A stretch of DNA of 64,000 nucleotides from Haemaphysalis longicornis (Eukaryota > Arthropoda > Arachnida > Ixodida > Ixodidae): NCBI GenBank assembly GCA_013339765.2, contig CM023448.1:326707441-326771440 (forward strand), given 5' to 3'. Made by a program: the position numbers and the translations under genes. The notes under the pieces are model-generated. The model was given only the letters and a program-made list of their open reading frames with translations, ran no database searches and had not been told where the DNA came from. The first letter of the stretch is position 1, and each line of letters opens with the position of its first letter. Positions 23,740 to 36,529 of the stretch are shown here, one piece after another.

Positions 23740-26190
23740 GAATCGAGGGGCAAGGTTTGTGCTGGGCTCATATATAGTCCGACGCATGCAACCATTGATA
23801 GCGCCGTTAGTTGCTTGTCACCAGGCCTGTTCTATTCCCAGGCGCAGCATACATAGCCTGTCTTGTGTGACACGTGACGTCATTAAGTACGCGTCACTAC
23901 GCAGTGCTTCAGGGATAGTAGTTTCTTTAGATCAAGAAAGAGCATTTGATCGCCTCGAGCATGAGTACATATTTGGAACGCTTAAAGCGTTCGGGTTTCC
24001 AACATCCTTTGTATTTCGGCTTCGTAGCATGTACACCGGTACCAGGAGCCCTCTCTTTCTAGATGGCGTAGACAGTGCAGAAATTTTCCGTTACCCGTAG
24101 CGTGCGTCAAGGGCGTCCGCTATCGCATGTTCTATTTGTTCTGGCCCTATAGACTCTAGCCTTTTTTTGCAGGTCGGTACTGATGCATCCAAATACGAAA
24201 CGCCTTTCCCTCGCAGGCAGGGAAACGGTAAAAATCACAGCTTACGCTGATGATGTAACGCTATATGTTCCCATTGAGATATTTTACGACATGCTTTGAA
24301 TATTTTCCATGAATATGGCAACTTGTCTGGAGCTCCGCAGAATTTGTCGAAATGCGAGTACTTGCCCAAAGGCTCCTCTCGTACATTAATATCTGTTCCT
24401 TCCCCCATACATCTACGGTCTAAAATAAAAATTATTGGAATAGGATACAATTCCGGGGAATTCTCGCAGGAATTCGCCGGAGAATTGAGAAAATATTTTT
24501 GTAAGCTATAACCATTTCTCTACAGTATTTGGCTAACGATCCTCTAATTTATTGCACATTTCGTTCTGCGTGATGTTAAAGCGTTAATTTTGTTTGCTGC
24601 CAATCGTTACAGTTTGTGTAATTCTGTTTGCGGAATTTGATGAGAAATTACTTTTGTGCTTGTATATCCTGGTACCATTGTTTACATAGAACTATGTATT
24701 CTTGTGTACTTAGTTGCTAGTTGTGTAATTAGAAATTTTTGGGTTTTTTTTCTTGTGTGTGTTCAGTGCTCGTTGCCAATGTGCCCTTTGCCAAACTCAG
24801 GGGCAAGGACCTTTGTCAAGCTGCTGGATGGCAGCTTTTTGTTCTTGCCCTAGCATTCGTGTTGTTCTTTGTTAAAGAATGCTGAAATAAAATGAAATGA
24901 AATGTCCAGAACACTCAGTTTTGACTTGCCATTATTGTAGAAATTTTATCTAGTACAGTCAGTATTTTGTGGGAAGTTGTGGTATGCATGTCAGGTTTCC
25001 CGACCACCTTTAAAAGCGTTAATTGTGGTTCACTCTTCGGTCCGTTCCTTTTCATGAGAAGGCAGCACAGCGCTGGTCTGTCGACCAGTCCTCGGACAAA
25101 CGCGGAATCGCGGGGGGCTCGCATTCCTCTCAGTATCTGTGTTCTGTTCTCTACTTTCGGTACACCTTGTTTGCTGAGCATACTTCAAGAACAGGCTTGC
25201 CCCGCACGTGTTTCGGCAAAGTGCTTTCTCGGTATGCGCGTTATCATGCCTGGGGTAGCTCTGAACCGCGCGCCACAAGCTGAATGCGCGCCGGCGTTCT
25301 ACAAGGTATCTGCAACTTTTTAGAGGCACTTGTCATCGGTATGCCCCAGAATATTTTGTAAGACTGCGCGGTTTACATCATTGCCGCTCTTTGCTACCGC
25401 TACTCTTAACAACGGTTGAGTAAGCCTAATTGGGGCGCATTGCCCTCTTCCTTATTGCCTGGCCCCTTGCGAGATTTCATGTGGCACCTGGAATGGGGTG
25501 TTCACCCAACACCATATAGACCCCAGAGCTGGGGTGTAACGAGCCACTCAGTGCGCCCCAAATGCCCATTCCTAGAAAATAACAAATACGTGGTCCGAAA
25601 ATGCGTCGTGGCACGGTCATTCTGGCGTGTTGTGCACTGCGGACTTCGAGGCTTAAAAATCGGGTGATATACAAACGGAAGGTGCTGTCCGAGAGGTCTG
25701 TTTGCGTGCCTGCTCGTGTGCAGTGGCGGAAGCTCTCGCGTTGTGGGAAACCGCTGAGAAGCGGTCGCGAGTGGCCACCGTCGTCGGGCCGTGTGGCCTG
25801 TTCTAAGGCGCATGCGACGGGAAGTTCTGTCTTGCCTGTCGGAGGAGCTTTTCTTCCTTGGAGCGAATGAGTTTCTCAGACAGTGGTTATGTGCGTTTGT
25901 TTCTGTACACGAAGGGCGAGTAGCCCTAACTTACAAACCAGATTCTCCTTTTTAACATATATTCCAATTCTTTTTGTATGTAGCTATATATGTCGTTGTA
26001 CAATAGCATTCCCCCTATACTGAACACAGTTAACGTGATTCTGCTGACCATTGTCAGTGTCTTTATGTACCTGTAGGCACTGTACATGAATGTTCTGTGT
26101 CCTGTGTTTGTAGTGTAAGGTTTTTTGTGTGTTTTGTCAAATAGTCTTTTTTTCTAAAAGATAGACAGACATACTTACAGACAGACAGAC
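23740..26190 (+). mobile_element. Tx1-like non-LTR retrotransposon remnant
   Basis: The reverse transcriptase is recognisable in pieces: CSIPRRSIHSLSCVTRDVI (about 23830), motif A as VVSLDQERAFDRLEHEY (about 23915-23965), FGFPTSFVFRLRSMYTG, and motif C as AYADDVTLYV (24237-24266) in another frame. Near the end (25460-25660), DFMWHLEWGVHPT and KCVVARSFWRVV match the C-terminal region of Tx1/L1-like elements. The YADD pair is intact, but frameshifts separate the blocks and stops are frequent. A short ACAG/GACA repeat at 26160-26190 may be its tail. The part from 24510 to 25400 is less certain. Confidence 0.68.
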
Positions 26191-29100
26191 CAAATTTTTC
26201 AGGTTGAGGAAGTCCAAGATATACTGTGGTCTTTCAAAACTAGGAGACGATTATTTGAATGAACGTAGAACGCGCCAATGTTCGGACGTAGGACGTTTGA
26301 ATAGCTGTAGAACGTGACAAGAAACATGGTGGATTAAAATACGTGAGCATCGCGTTCATGCTACTCGCCTCCTCTTCCCTAAGGGGCAAATGTGAATATA
26401 TGACCGCGCAAAGAAGACTTTTCAGTCTGCACAAACAGCCGTACGATGAATTGGCTATATAGGCCAATCATCTATTACGATTTCATTCTCTCTGCAGTAA
26501 GACCGCTACTCTATGTTGCGCACTGCGTTAACGAGCTGAGTACTGCTTATAGCTATTATCAGTTGTACACTGACGTGCTGGGCTCGGAGCTTACAACCCG
26601 CGGGCACGGCTACGGCGACCAAATGAGTTGAACGCGAACACACAGGCACAGCGGGGTAGTTGGGCGTAAGAAGACGACATGAATCCGTACGTGCCCCCGA
26701 CTGCGTGCAGTGTGTTACGAGATGACACCTGCGCAGACGAGGTGCAAATACACCGCTCGGTTGGCTCCAATCAACGGACTAGCGCAGCAGCGCGTATCGC
26801 GGTGGCGCGCGAAAGGCGCCGGTTCTGGCCGTGTTCCAGCTGGCTGGCGGCCGCGTGCATCCGCCGGGTAAAAGGGCGCGACGGAACGGCACTCCGTTGC
26901 AACGACGAGGCCGCAAGTTCCATCACATCCTAACACGGCCATAACCAATTTTGCTTTTTTTTTTTTCATCGAGGGAGGGGGAGGGGGGCAATCATTTTGC
27001 TTGGAACGAAATCACCTCTTCCCCCCCCCCCATTCCTCCTCCCCCTTCGCAACTGTCACACGAAGGCCCTCTCCGAGGGTTTCTCCGAGGGTGCTAAACG
27101 TAATCGCGCAAAGAGGATTCACAGTGAGTGATCGTTCATTTGTCTCGTTTCAAATGAAGCGAGTCTGACGTGTATGACAGCGCTATTGCCGCTTCTCATC
27201 TTCCCCACTACATTCGCTACGGCGCAGTTGCCCAACTCAGAACGGCGTCATTTTCCCACCGCCGTCCAGGGGATGTCTAACGGACACAAAATGTTGCGCG
27301 CTTATTATTTTTCGCAGTCGAACTTGATCGTTTTTTTTTTTTTGTAAGTATGTGCGCATTAGAACGATAACTACGATTTTTGTCATGCGTGCAACGTCAC
27401 GGGTAGACCACAAATCTTGTCCACGGCATCATGATTGGCCTGCTCCGCCTTTCTGGCCGGAATGGTTGGCCATCACTCAGAGTGGTGCCGTGAAGCAGAA
27501 CCATGAGTATTTTCGAGAACGTGGCGCGTACGGCAACCTGCTACGCTTGGTGAACAGGTTCCGCGGTTGGTTACGCGGCGTTTCCGCGTCCATAAGGCCC
27601 CCAGTGAAACTCATGAGCTCACTTAGGCCCAAAAGAGAAAAGCGACGCCAAAGAAATTTGCGAGAGTTCTTTGAGATACGCTCCGCATATAAAAATGTTT
27701 AGGAAAGAGTGCGTCGCGTATTTGGAGCAACTCCCCACAGTCCGCGGCTCTCAATATAGAGCTTCTACCGCTAGCTCATGCACCGCGAAAAGAGCACGCA
27801 GTGTCCGCCTGGCCAGGGAAGTACAATGAGCAGCGCCCACCTGAACGGAAGCACCGAGGGGCGACTCGGAACGGTCAGCCATTGTGAAAATTTCTCCTCG
27901 AGCAATCACAATAAAGCGACACATCGGACAGCCGACTTCCTGACGCCGAGGGCAAAAATGAAACCAGCCCACGCTCGTAGAAGGTAAGGGTGAGTGAAGG
28001 CAGACTGTGAAAATCGCCGCCGCCGTGAGCAATGCAATGAAGCCGGCCGCCTCGGAACATTTGCGCCCAGGACAAAAAAAAAAAAAAAAAAAAAAAGCCA
28101 TTATCCCAGCACGCATTTCTGTCTTAAGCGACTGGCTGTCGCAAAAACCGTGTGCAGGACATTTTATGTATTTATTATTAACTTTTTTTTTTTTTTGCAA
28201 AGCAGCGTCTAACAACAGTAAGCGTGTACGGAAATGCAACACGGTTTGCGACGAGGCGGAGTATGCCGTCGGAGAACGGCTAAATACTAGAGTTCTAAGA
28301 CAAACATTCTGAAGAAAATTGTACTCCGCCTTGATTGCTCCAGGGACGGCATGACCGTGCCGACTCTAATATGATTTCTTATTGCAGGTGGCAACCGCAG
28401 TTTCAGTACGAGTGCCATAAGCTTCCGGTGCAGCTGTTTACGCGGCCGCACGGGGATTGAGAAAGCAGCTGGGTGTGTTCAGATAAGGACAGCCAAAGTG
28501 GCGCCATGACCATTTCTGTTTGAGATGAAAATTTAATATTGTGTAGAACACTGGATCCTCACCATGGAACCGGCATTAGTTTAGCGAGAAACACCATAGT
28601 TTATTTATTAAAAAAAATATTTAGAATGCGCTCGGACCGGGCTCCTTTCCACATTGCTTGGTGTGGCAACTTTCGGGGCCTGTAAAACGAAGCGAAAAAT
28701 ATTCCAAATGCTGTCACTTTTTTGGCCAAATATTTGCAAACTTTCTACTGGATTCAGAAAAAATTGAGCTATCATATTTATATTTTTTGAGAAAATATTT
28801 CTCGAACTTAGTCGCGAGCGCGAGAACAATGTGGTTCAAAAGTGGCACTTCCAAAAAAACATTTTTTACATGTCGACCGAAAGATTAAGCTGTCTAGTTT
28901 TCTAGAATTGTTTACGAGGGGCTGCTCAACACTTCATACTCTGTTCATTGCTCTAGAAAGAAAAAGTTTCAAAATATTGCTTTGTAAAGTGCGACAAAAA
29001 ATGAAAACTTGGAAAAAAAAGGCCACCTTTCGACGTCGTTTTAAAAAAACCTATGTATCTCAATTTTCGCAATATTTACACAAAATGGCAATCAATAAAT

Positions 29101-30548
29101 GAGTATTGAAGTCACAAAAATGAAGTCCCATTCAACACATTTTTGAATGTCCGATCAACTGTTGAATAGCAGTTCGCAGTGAAAAAAGACAGAATATTAT
29201 GGCTGCTTTTACAGATTTTAGAAGAACAAAGCGATTAATATAAGGAAAACTGATCAATACTCATTTACACATTGTTCAACTTGTTAGTTGCGGAAGGCAT
29301 TAACATAATTGTGAGGTTTCTCAGCTGGTGTCTCCCACCAGAGTAACGTTGCCATTTTAACAATGCATCGTTATCGCCTTGCCTCAACTGTGTCAGAAAC
29401 CCACACTTTACGTTTCTGACGCTGATTAATCGCACATAATTAGTAATTTATCCCATTCAGAAGCAAGTAACTACGCTGCTGGTTTTTGAGAATTGTTGAC
29501 GTGCGATAGTCATGTTCAAGGGTGCATTTCCATTTTACCTGGTACATGCGAAATTCTAACTGCAAAAAACTTCGTCTTTCCAACTGGCCACCTTTCAGGC
29601 TCCCGGAGATAGGAAATAGACGTGCTGCTTGAAAAGTTTCTTTGTAGTTGTTAGAAAGATAAACTTCTATCCCACTACAAAATCTTCCAACCTGTACTTT
29701 AGACACTCCAAGGTTAAGGGGAAGGTGCAGCTTTCTAGTTCCAAGGACCTTCAAAGTATCGACAACACACTGCACTACTGTGCTTAAAAATAAAAGAGTT
29801 ATTATAGCAAAGAAAATTTCCAGCAGGCCGGGAAAGTAACATCGAAGACAACCACTATACTGCGAAGTCGAACGGTGCCTCGCATTGAAAACTGTCTCAG
29901 TATGGAACGTGTTCGTTGCGAACGTGCCTCGCTTTTTATGACATCCCCGCTTTCTGTAAACGCCAGAATTGCGTGCCCAAATATACCGCGTAGATTCCGC
30001 GACAGCACGTCCCACTGATACGCTTCAGCCGCGGGAGTGCGGAAATAAGACAACTGTTGAAATCCCCCCCTCGCAACGGCACATTTCGTTTGATGCTGCA
30101 TTCGCTCGCACCGCTTTAAGATTCTACTGGTACTATAACTGTTAACAACTATCGTAACCTCGTTGTCAGCTGGGTCTTACTGCCCTCTCCCAAATGTGAC
30201 AAAAACCTCACCTCACCTTCGTACTTACTACCTTCTTTAATGTGTAACCTCTATTAACTACTACTAGCCAGAATTATCTCCCTTCAGTGAGACCATTCGA
30301 ATGATACCCCATTCGCATATGACATCTTTTTACTATAGTCATAACTCACATACGAAATCATCTTTAGGTAGGCCGTATAGTTGTTTTTAAACACATTTTA
30401 TTCGATGCCACACTTGCGTACGCGCCGCTAACGCTTGCTGTGGACTCCTCAAGTATATTTGGCGGTTACAGATCGCCTGAAGTGGCTCGAAACATCTGTG
30501 TATTGAAACAATGTACACTGTAACCTGAAAAAAAAAATTTAATTTTGT
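26191..30548. other. no clear gene; AT-rich 28.5-30.5 kb
   Basis: From 26191 to 28500 the sequence is mixed, with G- and C-runs around 26972-27045 and a 26-base A-run at 28072-28096. From 28500 to 30500 it is AT-rich with one uninterrupted frame (29440-30015, separate entry). No known domain was recognised. Confidence 0.35.
29440..30015 (-). CDS. unrecognised open frame, 191 codons
   Basis: This frame is long for its AT-rich surroundings. Residues 66-85 are hydrophobic (FFAIITLLFLSTVVQCVV), like a signal peptide or membrane segment. The following 105 residues contain few cysteines and no motif I know. The hydrophobic stretch lacks a methionine just before it, so if it is a secreted protein the true start would need an upstream exon or is lost. 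It could be a decayed gene or chance. I do not assign a function. Confidence 0.15.
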   Translation of the reverse strand: MGRAVAESTRYIWARNSGVYRKRGCHKKRGTFATNTFHTETVFNARHRSTSQYSGCLRCYFPGLLEIFFAIITLLFLSTVVQCVVDTLKVLGTRKLHLPLNLGVSKVQVGRFCSGIEVYLSNNYKETFQAARLFPISGSLKGGQLERRSFLQLEFRMYQVKWKCTLEHDYRTSTILKNQQRSYLLLNGINY

Positions 30549-30727
30549 GGGTTTTGCGTTCCGGAGCTATATACACCCGGGTTACGAGGCACGCCGTAAT
30601 TTAAACTAATTTAAACCCCCTGGGGATCTAATTTAATGTAAACCACCTGGGGATCTATAACCTGCGCCGATATCTCGTCACACGGGCGTTTTCGTTTTTC
30701 GCCTCGTCAGAAAAGCGTCCACGGCAA
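30549..30727 (-). repeat. Ruka SINE fragment, minus strand
   Basis: The reverse complement matches the Ruka body: ACACGGGCGTTTTCG, GATCTATAACCTGCGCCG and CCACCTGGGGATCT can all be aligned. The tRNA head is missing. A 28-30 bp block with CCTGGGGATCTAATTTAA is duplicated inside it. It is strongly diverged and no target duplication was seen, so it is an older copy. Confidence 0.65.
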
Positions 30728-33267
30728 CCTGGTTCATTTGAAACAAGTTTGTAATAGCAGTTGACACCACCGAAGGCAAAGGTACAGCAAGAAGGGTTGA
30801 GCAAAGCCAGCCGACGAACACGACGACCGTGTTTGACCGAAGCCTTGCGCCGGCGAACGTGGCCGCATGTCTTTGACTCAAGCCCTGCAGAAGCAACGGT
30901 CCTTAAAACAACTACGTGGTTGGAAGGCCACATAGCTGATCCCCGCCGGCTTAACACCACCAAGAGAGGGGCTAGAGAAAAGCCTTACTGCGGCTACAGA
31001 AAGCCGACATATTTTAAATTTTACTAATGGGATCGGGAAGATCACTCCTAAATGATGACGTTGAAGCAGGGCCTTACGATTAGTCAGTGTTGCTCTTGCC
31101 CACAAAAGAGCCTGACTGTTCACGCCCTTGGGACACGTCCTATGTTTCATTCATTCCTTTCTCTTTTTTTTTTCTTTGCCGTCTTTTTTTATCCCTTTCT
31201 CTCTCTTTCTGTGTGCGCTCTCCTCAAATTCTCCCGGGCAGCACAAAACAGAGGGAGCTGACTCACTTCCTCTCCAGACGACACATCTACATTACAGAAG
31301 CCACGACGGCCCGCGCTCAATTAATGTGAAGCACTAGTTCCGGTGAAAAGTAAAACGCCGTGTACATCGTCGCCGAGAGCGTGCCTTCCGCATGATGTGG
31401 TGCCTGAATAAAAACGGTTTTATTTTACCATAAAAAAAATTAGATGTAGGGGAAAAGGCAGCTGTTACGGGAATTGGTCATTTAAATCGAAATCGTTTCG
31501 TGAGCGCTTTAGCTAAGGCTAACTTTTTTTTCGCTGAATTTGACACTTTGCTTGGTTCCAGCGTTTCCATGAAATCCCCTGAGGGTCAATCATTTGGATA
31601 ACCCTGTAATGAATGGCAGTGCTAAGGTCCTGGAGATCGCACTAACATTGAGAGGAAGATTCTATTTTTAATTTGAAGCTCTTATTTTAGATAAAATCTC
31701 ACGTGGAAACTTCGAGTCGAGGTATTATTGCTCAGCCGTTTGGATTTATTTGGTCCATAATTTGCTAAACGTGTCCCACAACAAAATGCATTGTCCGTTT
31801 CTAGTAGCTTCCTGTTTTTGTAGAAGGAGAGATGAGGACCCGGCGAGTTCAATATTTTGAAATATCAGTTAGTCTATAGAATATATTTTTTAAATAGGCA
31901 CCATTTTTAACATATATCGAAATTATTTTTATTTCGGCTTAAAAAAGGACGATTCCAAGAGCCCCAGTTTATTGATTGCACAAGAACTCCCGACCCTAAG
32001 CACACAAGACTTGAAAAAAAAAAATTGATTGAAAATTTATTCTGGTCTTGTCTCACTTCCGTTGACTAAAATAAAAACAAGTAAGGCTGAATACTGCAAC
32101 CTTTTTGGTTGGTTCGACGCATGTATTGGGCGAAGGACAACACGCTTTACATGCTGCACCGCAGGAAAAAATTCGCGGCGCTCTCACAGCGGGACTCCGA
32201 CGAAGCCAGTTTTGCATTGGATCTGTACACAACATTTTCGTATTTTAAACTGGGGTTTTGCGAACTTCTGCGCGCGAGCCTATCTGTGCTCCTCGCAATT
32301 TCAGCCCGCCTGCTTCTGCGAAGCCGGCGTCCCGGAATGACTCTACAGCGAGCTTGTGCGTGGCCTCGCAAATAGGCGCAGCAGTAAAAGGGGAAAAAAT
32401 TCAGTCGCGCTGATTTCGGGCCGCTGGGAGCTCCGACGCTAAAAAGCGCAAAGTAACATCGCTTTCAGAATCGCTGCGTTGCTTGACCGCGTCCCCGTCT
32501 GCCGGGTAGAGTTCGTTCCTTGTGAGAAAAGGGAACAGCAGAGGTGACGACCTTATGAATTCTCTACCTCAATCTCAAATGGACCTCGCCCTCACAGTAT
32601 CAGGTAAGGCCAGAGGCTGAGGCCTACTGGGCTCGGAGAGAGTTTGGAGCTTTTGACCTCGACTAGTTCGAGGTTCATTCACATGACTGGGCATTAGTTC
32701 TTCGCATGAACACTTTTTCATCCCCTAGATGTTTTCATTGAGCTATCGTAATAAAACAAATGTTTAAAAAAGTGTGGCTCGCGACTATGATATTCCCTAA
32801 TGCGAAATTTTTGCGGAGCTAAACTGAGTCTTAGGAAGCGAACGCACATCATCGCTGAGGCAGCAACCACTCGTGTGTTTTCTCGACGGACAGCGATGGT
32901 GAGCCCCTGCCGTAGGCGGCGCGAAGTGCTTCTCAAAAAGGGACTGCGAACTGCGTCATAGGAAGTGAACGCACATCATCGTTACGCGTACGCCTCACCC
33001 TCACCCTTCCTCCAAGCGTCGCACAGACCAGCGTCTCGTGCGGGCACAGCATACTGCCCTACCCCGGACCCTTTGGCCACACTTTCCTCCGCAGTTTTCT
33101 TTCTGACGTCGCTCGCTCGGTTGCAACTCCGTCGCCGTGCCCGGCCCCGCGGCGTCGCCATCGCCGCCGCCAAACTGGAGTAGCAGCGGCCAAAGTGCGG
33201 GGCACTAAAATGCGCGTACTAAATCACAAGATTTGCAACCTCAGTCCGCGATATTTAAAAATAAATT
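30728..33267. other. no gene recognised
   Basis: No domain was recognised in frames at 30655-31330 or 32029-32375. The part from 31400 to 32050 is AT-rich. CpG-rich sequence lies at 32980-33190. Confidence 0.35.
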
Positions 33268-33812
33268 AATTGGTCGCCATCCCGCCCTGCGAAATAGGAT
33301 GTCCAGCAAAACTGTTGTAAACCACTACAAATGGAGGTGGAGGAGGGTATGAAATGTTTCTCGTCGTCTTGGAAGGCTTCTCGGTTGCGCTCGGCTAGTG
33401 TTAAGGGTACAGAGTATCGGCACTCTTATCTCCTATTGTTCTGTGCCGCCGCCATGATCATCGGTCAGTTCGCATTATGTGGCATCTGTTTACACTGCAA
33501 CGGTTCATGGGCGCCGCCATTTTGTTGTTTATGCGTTTTAGTCGGTCAACTTTGGTAGGCTTAGCTGTCCTCCCTGATATGCGGCTGCGCGCAACTGACG
33601 TCGTTCCGAATGCGAATCACGGATAACGCGTGTAACAGCATTGCAGCAGCAGAAGTGTGTCCAAAGACGCGGCAAATGCTGGGTCCTGCCTAGCCTGACG
33701 CATTCCCTCGGCGTCTTGGGCAAGAAATGCTCGCTATTTATTGACACTAGTCCTGCCTAGCCTTCAAAGATAATCTGCAAACATAATCTTTACCAGAAAC
33801 ACATGGTGGTGT

Positions 33813-33843
<31 letters not shown>

Positions 33844-34010
33844 GGGTTCAATTGTTCACAAGTGCATTATCATTCATAATGCGGTTTCGATGCTTGTTTT
33901 GTGTTTTCCTTATAATAAATCCTGAGCTCTGTGCTGTATGCCTGATTAGCCTGACGCATGCGCTCGGCGTCAGGCCTTGGCGCCTTGGCGTTTTTGCCCA
34001 CGGCGATGAA
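33268..34010. repeat. dispersed repeat, copy A
   Basis: Segments at 33268-33400 (CATCCCGCCCTGCGAA, GGTATGAAATGTT) and 33665-33720 (CGGCAAATGCTGGGT), and again at 33938-33985 (GTATGCCTGATTAGCCTGAC), correspond in the same order to 59759-60020. The family is unnamed here and has no coding potential that I can see. Confidence 0.55.
33809..33846. repeat. GT microsatellite joined to G-run
   Basis: About nine GT units pass directly into a run of about 20 G. Runs of this kind are prone to length variation and sequencing error. Confidence 0.9.
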
Positions 34011-34098
34011 ACCATTGGGGGGTAGAGGTAGTGCAGCTTTGCTGTAATACCCGTACGGTTCGAGCTATATCACGAACCACTGAGCCCCACAAACACGT

Positions 34099-35524
34099 AC
34101 TGCCGGCCGCAAAGTTTGCAGGATGTGCAGTGCGTGGTGGAGCGGCGCAAATCTGCATTGCTGCGCCATCTGCCGCCACAGACCGCCGAGTCGAGGCTCA
34201 AGAAACTTGCGTGCCAGGTGTGCTTCGTGCATGCATGCCTTTCCTTACTTCGTTACGAGGCATCTTTGGTCACTCGCTTCCCCGTGACGTGCTTTCGATT
34301 TACGTGGAAGCCGCTGTGGAGCCGCATGACCGTCGCCACTGATCTGCCCTCGCAGGTGCAACAAGAGACGTTGCTCGCGGCCGCCTTTCGCGCGGGGATC
34401 AACTTTGTCCGAGTATACGCTATCTAGGAAGTGATGTGCTGGTCGAACATTAAAGTATTTACAGCGGATCTTTTACGGGCTATAGGATCTGAAGAAAACT
34501 AAGTGCGTCGACCAGGTGTGCTGCGGCAAAGGCAACTTGCTGGTCAATGCTCTGTATCTCTCAATCTAATGTAGGTTTCTTGAGAAAAGAGTCATACTGA
34601 AATTGGCCACTGGGACGACTCTGTAATTACCCCGAGTTTCATTTACATTTCGTAATAGGTAGTTCACATGGCAGTTGCAAATTTTGAGGAATTTCCGCCT
34701 GCTGTCAATAAGTCAGCTTGTATGGGAAGGAAACAAACAGCCCCATGTTTGCCCGCTAGAATAAAGCTACTCTGTCCAAGTTTAATTCAGGTAATTAACT
34801 GAGAAGTAGGCTCAATCGCAATTTACAAACGTGTTTGTTTTCTTTTTTTTTTTCATGTTTTAAACGAAGATCAACTGTGTGTGTTCCGCCGTTTGCAAAC
34901 TCGTCACCAAAGGAAAAACCTTGCGCATGAGCAGGCATATTGTGCTACGAACGTAACAATTCCGAGTTTCCCTTCAGTTATGCTGAGGCTCGTAAAAGCG
35001 ATCTTCAGTTATTTGAGTTCGTAATTTATTGCTATTTTGTCGTCCTAGCGCCAATTTCAGTATGACTCTTTTCTCAAGAAACCTACATTAGATTGAGAGA
35101 TACAGAGCATTGACCAGCAAGTTGCCGTTGCCGCAGCACACCTGGTCGACGCACTTAGTTTTCTTCAGATCCTATAGCCCGTAAAAGATCCGCTGTAAAT
35201 ACTTTAATGTTCGACCAGCCCATCACTTCCTAGATAGCGTATACTCGGACAAAGTTGATCCCCGCGCGAAAGGCGGCCGCGAGCAACGTCTCTTGTTGCA
35301 CCTGCGAGGGCAGATCAGTGGCGACGGTCATGCGGCTCCACAGCGGCTTCCACGTAAATCGAAAGCACGTCACGGGGAAGCGAGTGACCAAAGATGACTC
35401 GTAACGAAGTAAGGAAAGGCATACAGCCTCGACTCGGCGGTCTGTGGCGGCAGATGGCGCAGCAATGCAGATTTGCGCCGCTCCGCCACGCACTGCACAT
35501 CCCGCAAACGTTTGCAGCCGACAG
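34099..35524. repeat. foldback: near-identical inverted arms of about 0.5 kb
   Basis: The arm 34099-34607 is matched by the reverse complement of 35050-35524, with only a handful of substitutions (for example TGTGCTGG/TGGGCTGG and GGCAAAGG/GGCAACGG). The left arm has about 34 extra bases near 34200-34235. The 442-bp spacer is single copy. The ends begin TACTGCCGGCCGCAAA and the complement of TTTGCAGCCGACAGTG. I did not find a convincing target duplication. The arms contain an open frame ending FRAGINFVRVYAI on both sides, not a known protein. It may be a foldback transposon or a recent inverted duplication. Confidence 0.85.
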
Positions 35525-36529
35525 TGCTCTCTAAGACTTATTTTGCAGCGTTGCATCGGTGCTAGATCCTCGTCCTGCCCTAGGTACCGTGTCCGAGCAC
35601 CATCCCGATGCTTGCCTTTAAAGCGTGCTCTACAGCAATCACTCTCATGCTGCGGTGAAGGCAGCGTTAGAAGCGAGGTAAATTATTACAGCGTTGGCTG
35701 TTATTTGTGATAATTAAACCGATAATTTATGCCTAAGGTGACAGAAGCTGAAAGGCAGCGCCAAGCTGAATAATCGCATTGGGCTCGCTTAATGGTCTTC
35801 GAATTTTCGGACCGCATTGCATTGCAAGTACTTTTTTCTGGTAAGCTATGCTATGGGTGACCTATCTCGGGGACGACTAGGGAGGGCAAATGTATGCGTA
35901 ATTAAAGGATATAATTTCTACTATATTGAACTGTAAACGAAAAAGTAAGAGCATCTAGCTGCTTCGACCGACATATCTAGGGTTCTATAATGATCTCCCT
36001 TGATTTCAAAATGCGGCGGAAGCACGACCATACTTCCGCGCAGGCCAAACTGCACAGCGAATTACGGCGAGTACTGCGACGATCGAATTGGCGCTGTTCC
36101 TTATGGGTGCACCAGTTTCGCTGGCCGCCAGAAGACCCAGTAGAACGTGAACTAAGAGGCCCGAAAAAGTTTGACCGAAACTTACGCGACTGCACACTTA
36201 TGTTACTGCTGATTGTGTATATTGAAAAGACGAACTGAATGACGAGTTTGACGGCAAGGTGCATTGTGCACTGTTCAAGGGACGTCGCGATGACCTTGCC
36301 TCAGTGGAAATCAGCATCAAGGCGATGCTGAGGAACGTTGCGAAAGTGGGCCGATTGGTAAACAATTTATTTCAAAATGTAAAAAACAGCGCACGACGAA
36401 AAGACTGTACAGACTGCGACGCCGGCAATGAGCGCTCAGTCTGTACACCTTATTTTCCCGTTCATGCGTCTTAAAAGCGGGTTCAGGGGAGGTCGAGGAA
36501 ATTGATTTGAGGTTTAGGTATGCTCAAAG
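35525..36529. other. no gene recognised
   Basis: Short open frames on both strands at 35977-36264 and 36259-36474 show no known domain. Confidence 0.4.

Noticed and set aside
34031..34427. Protein conserved between two loci (also 35230-35556)
   Set aside because: The similarity is due to the near-identical inverted repeat; the peptide has no known domain.
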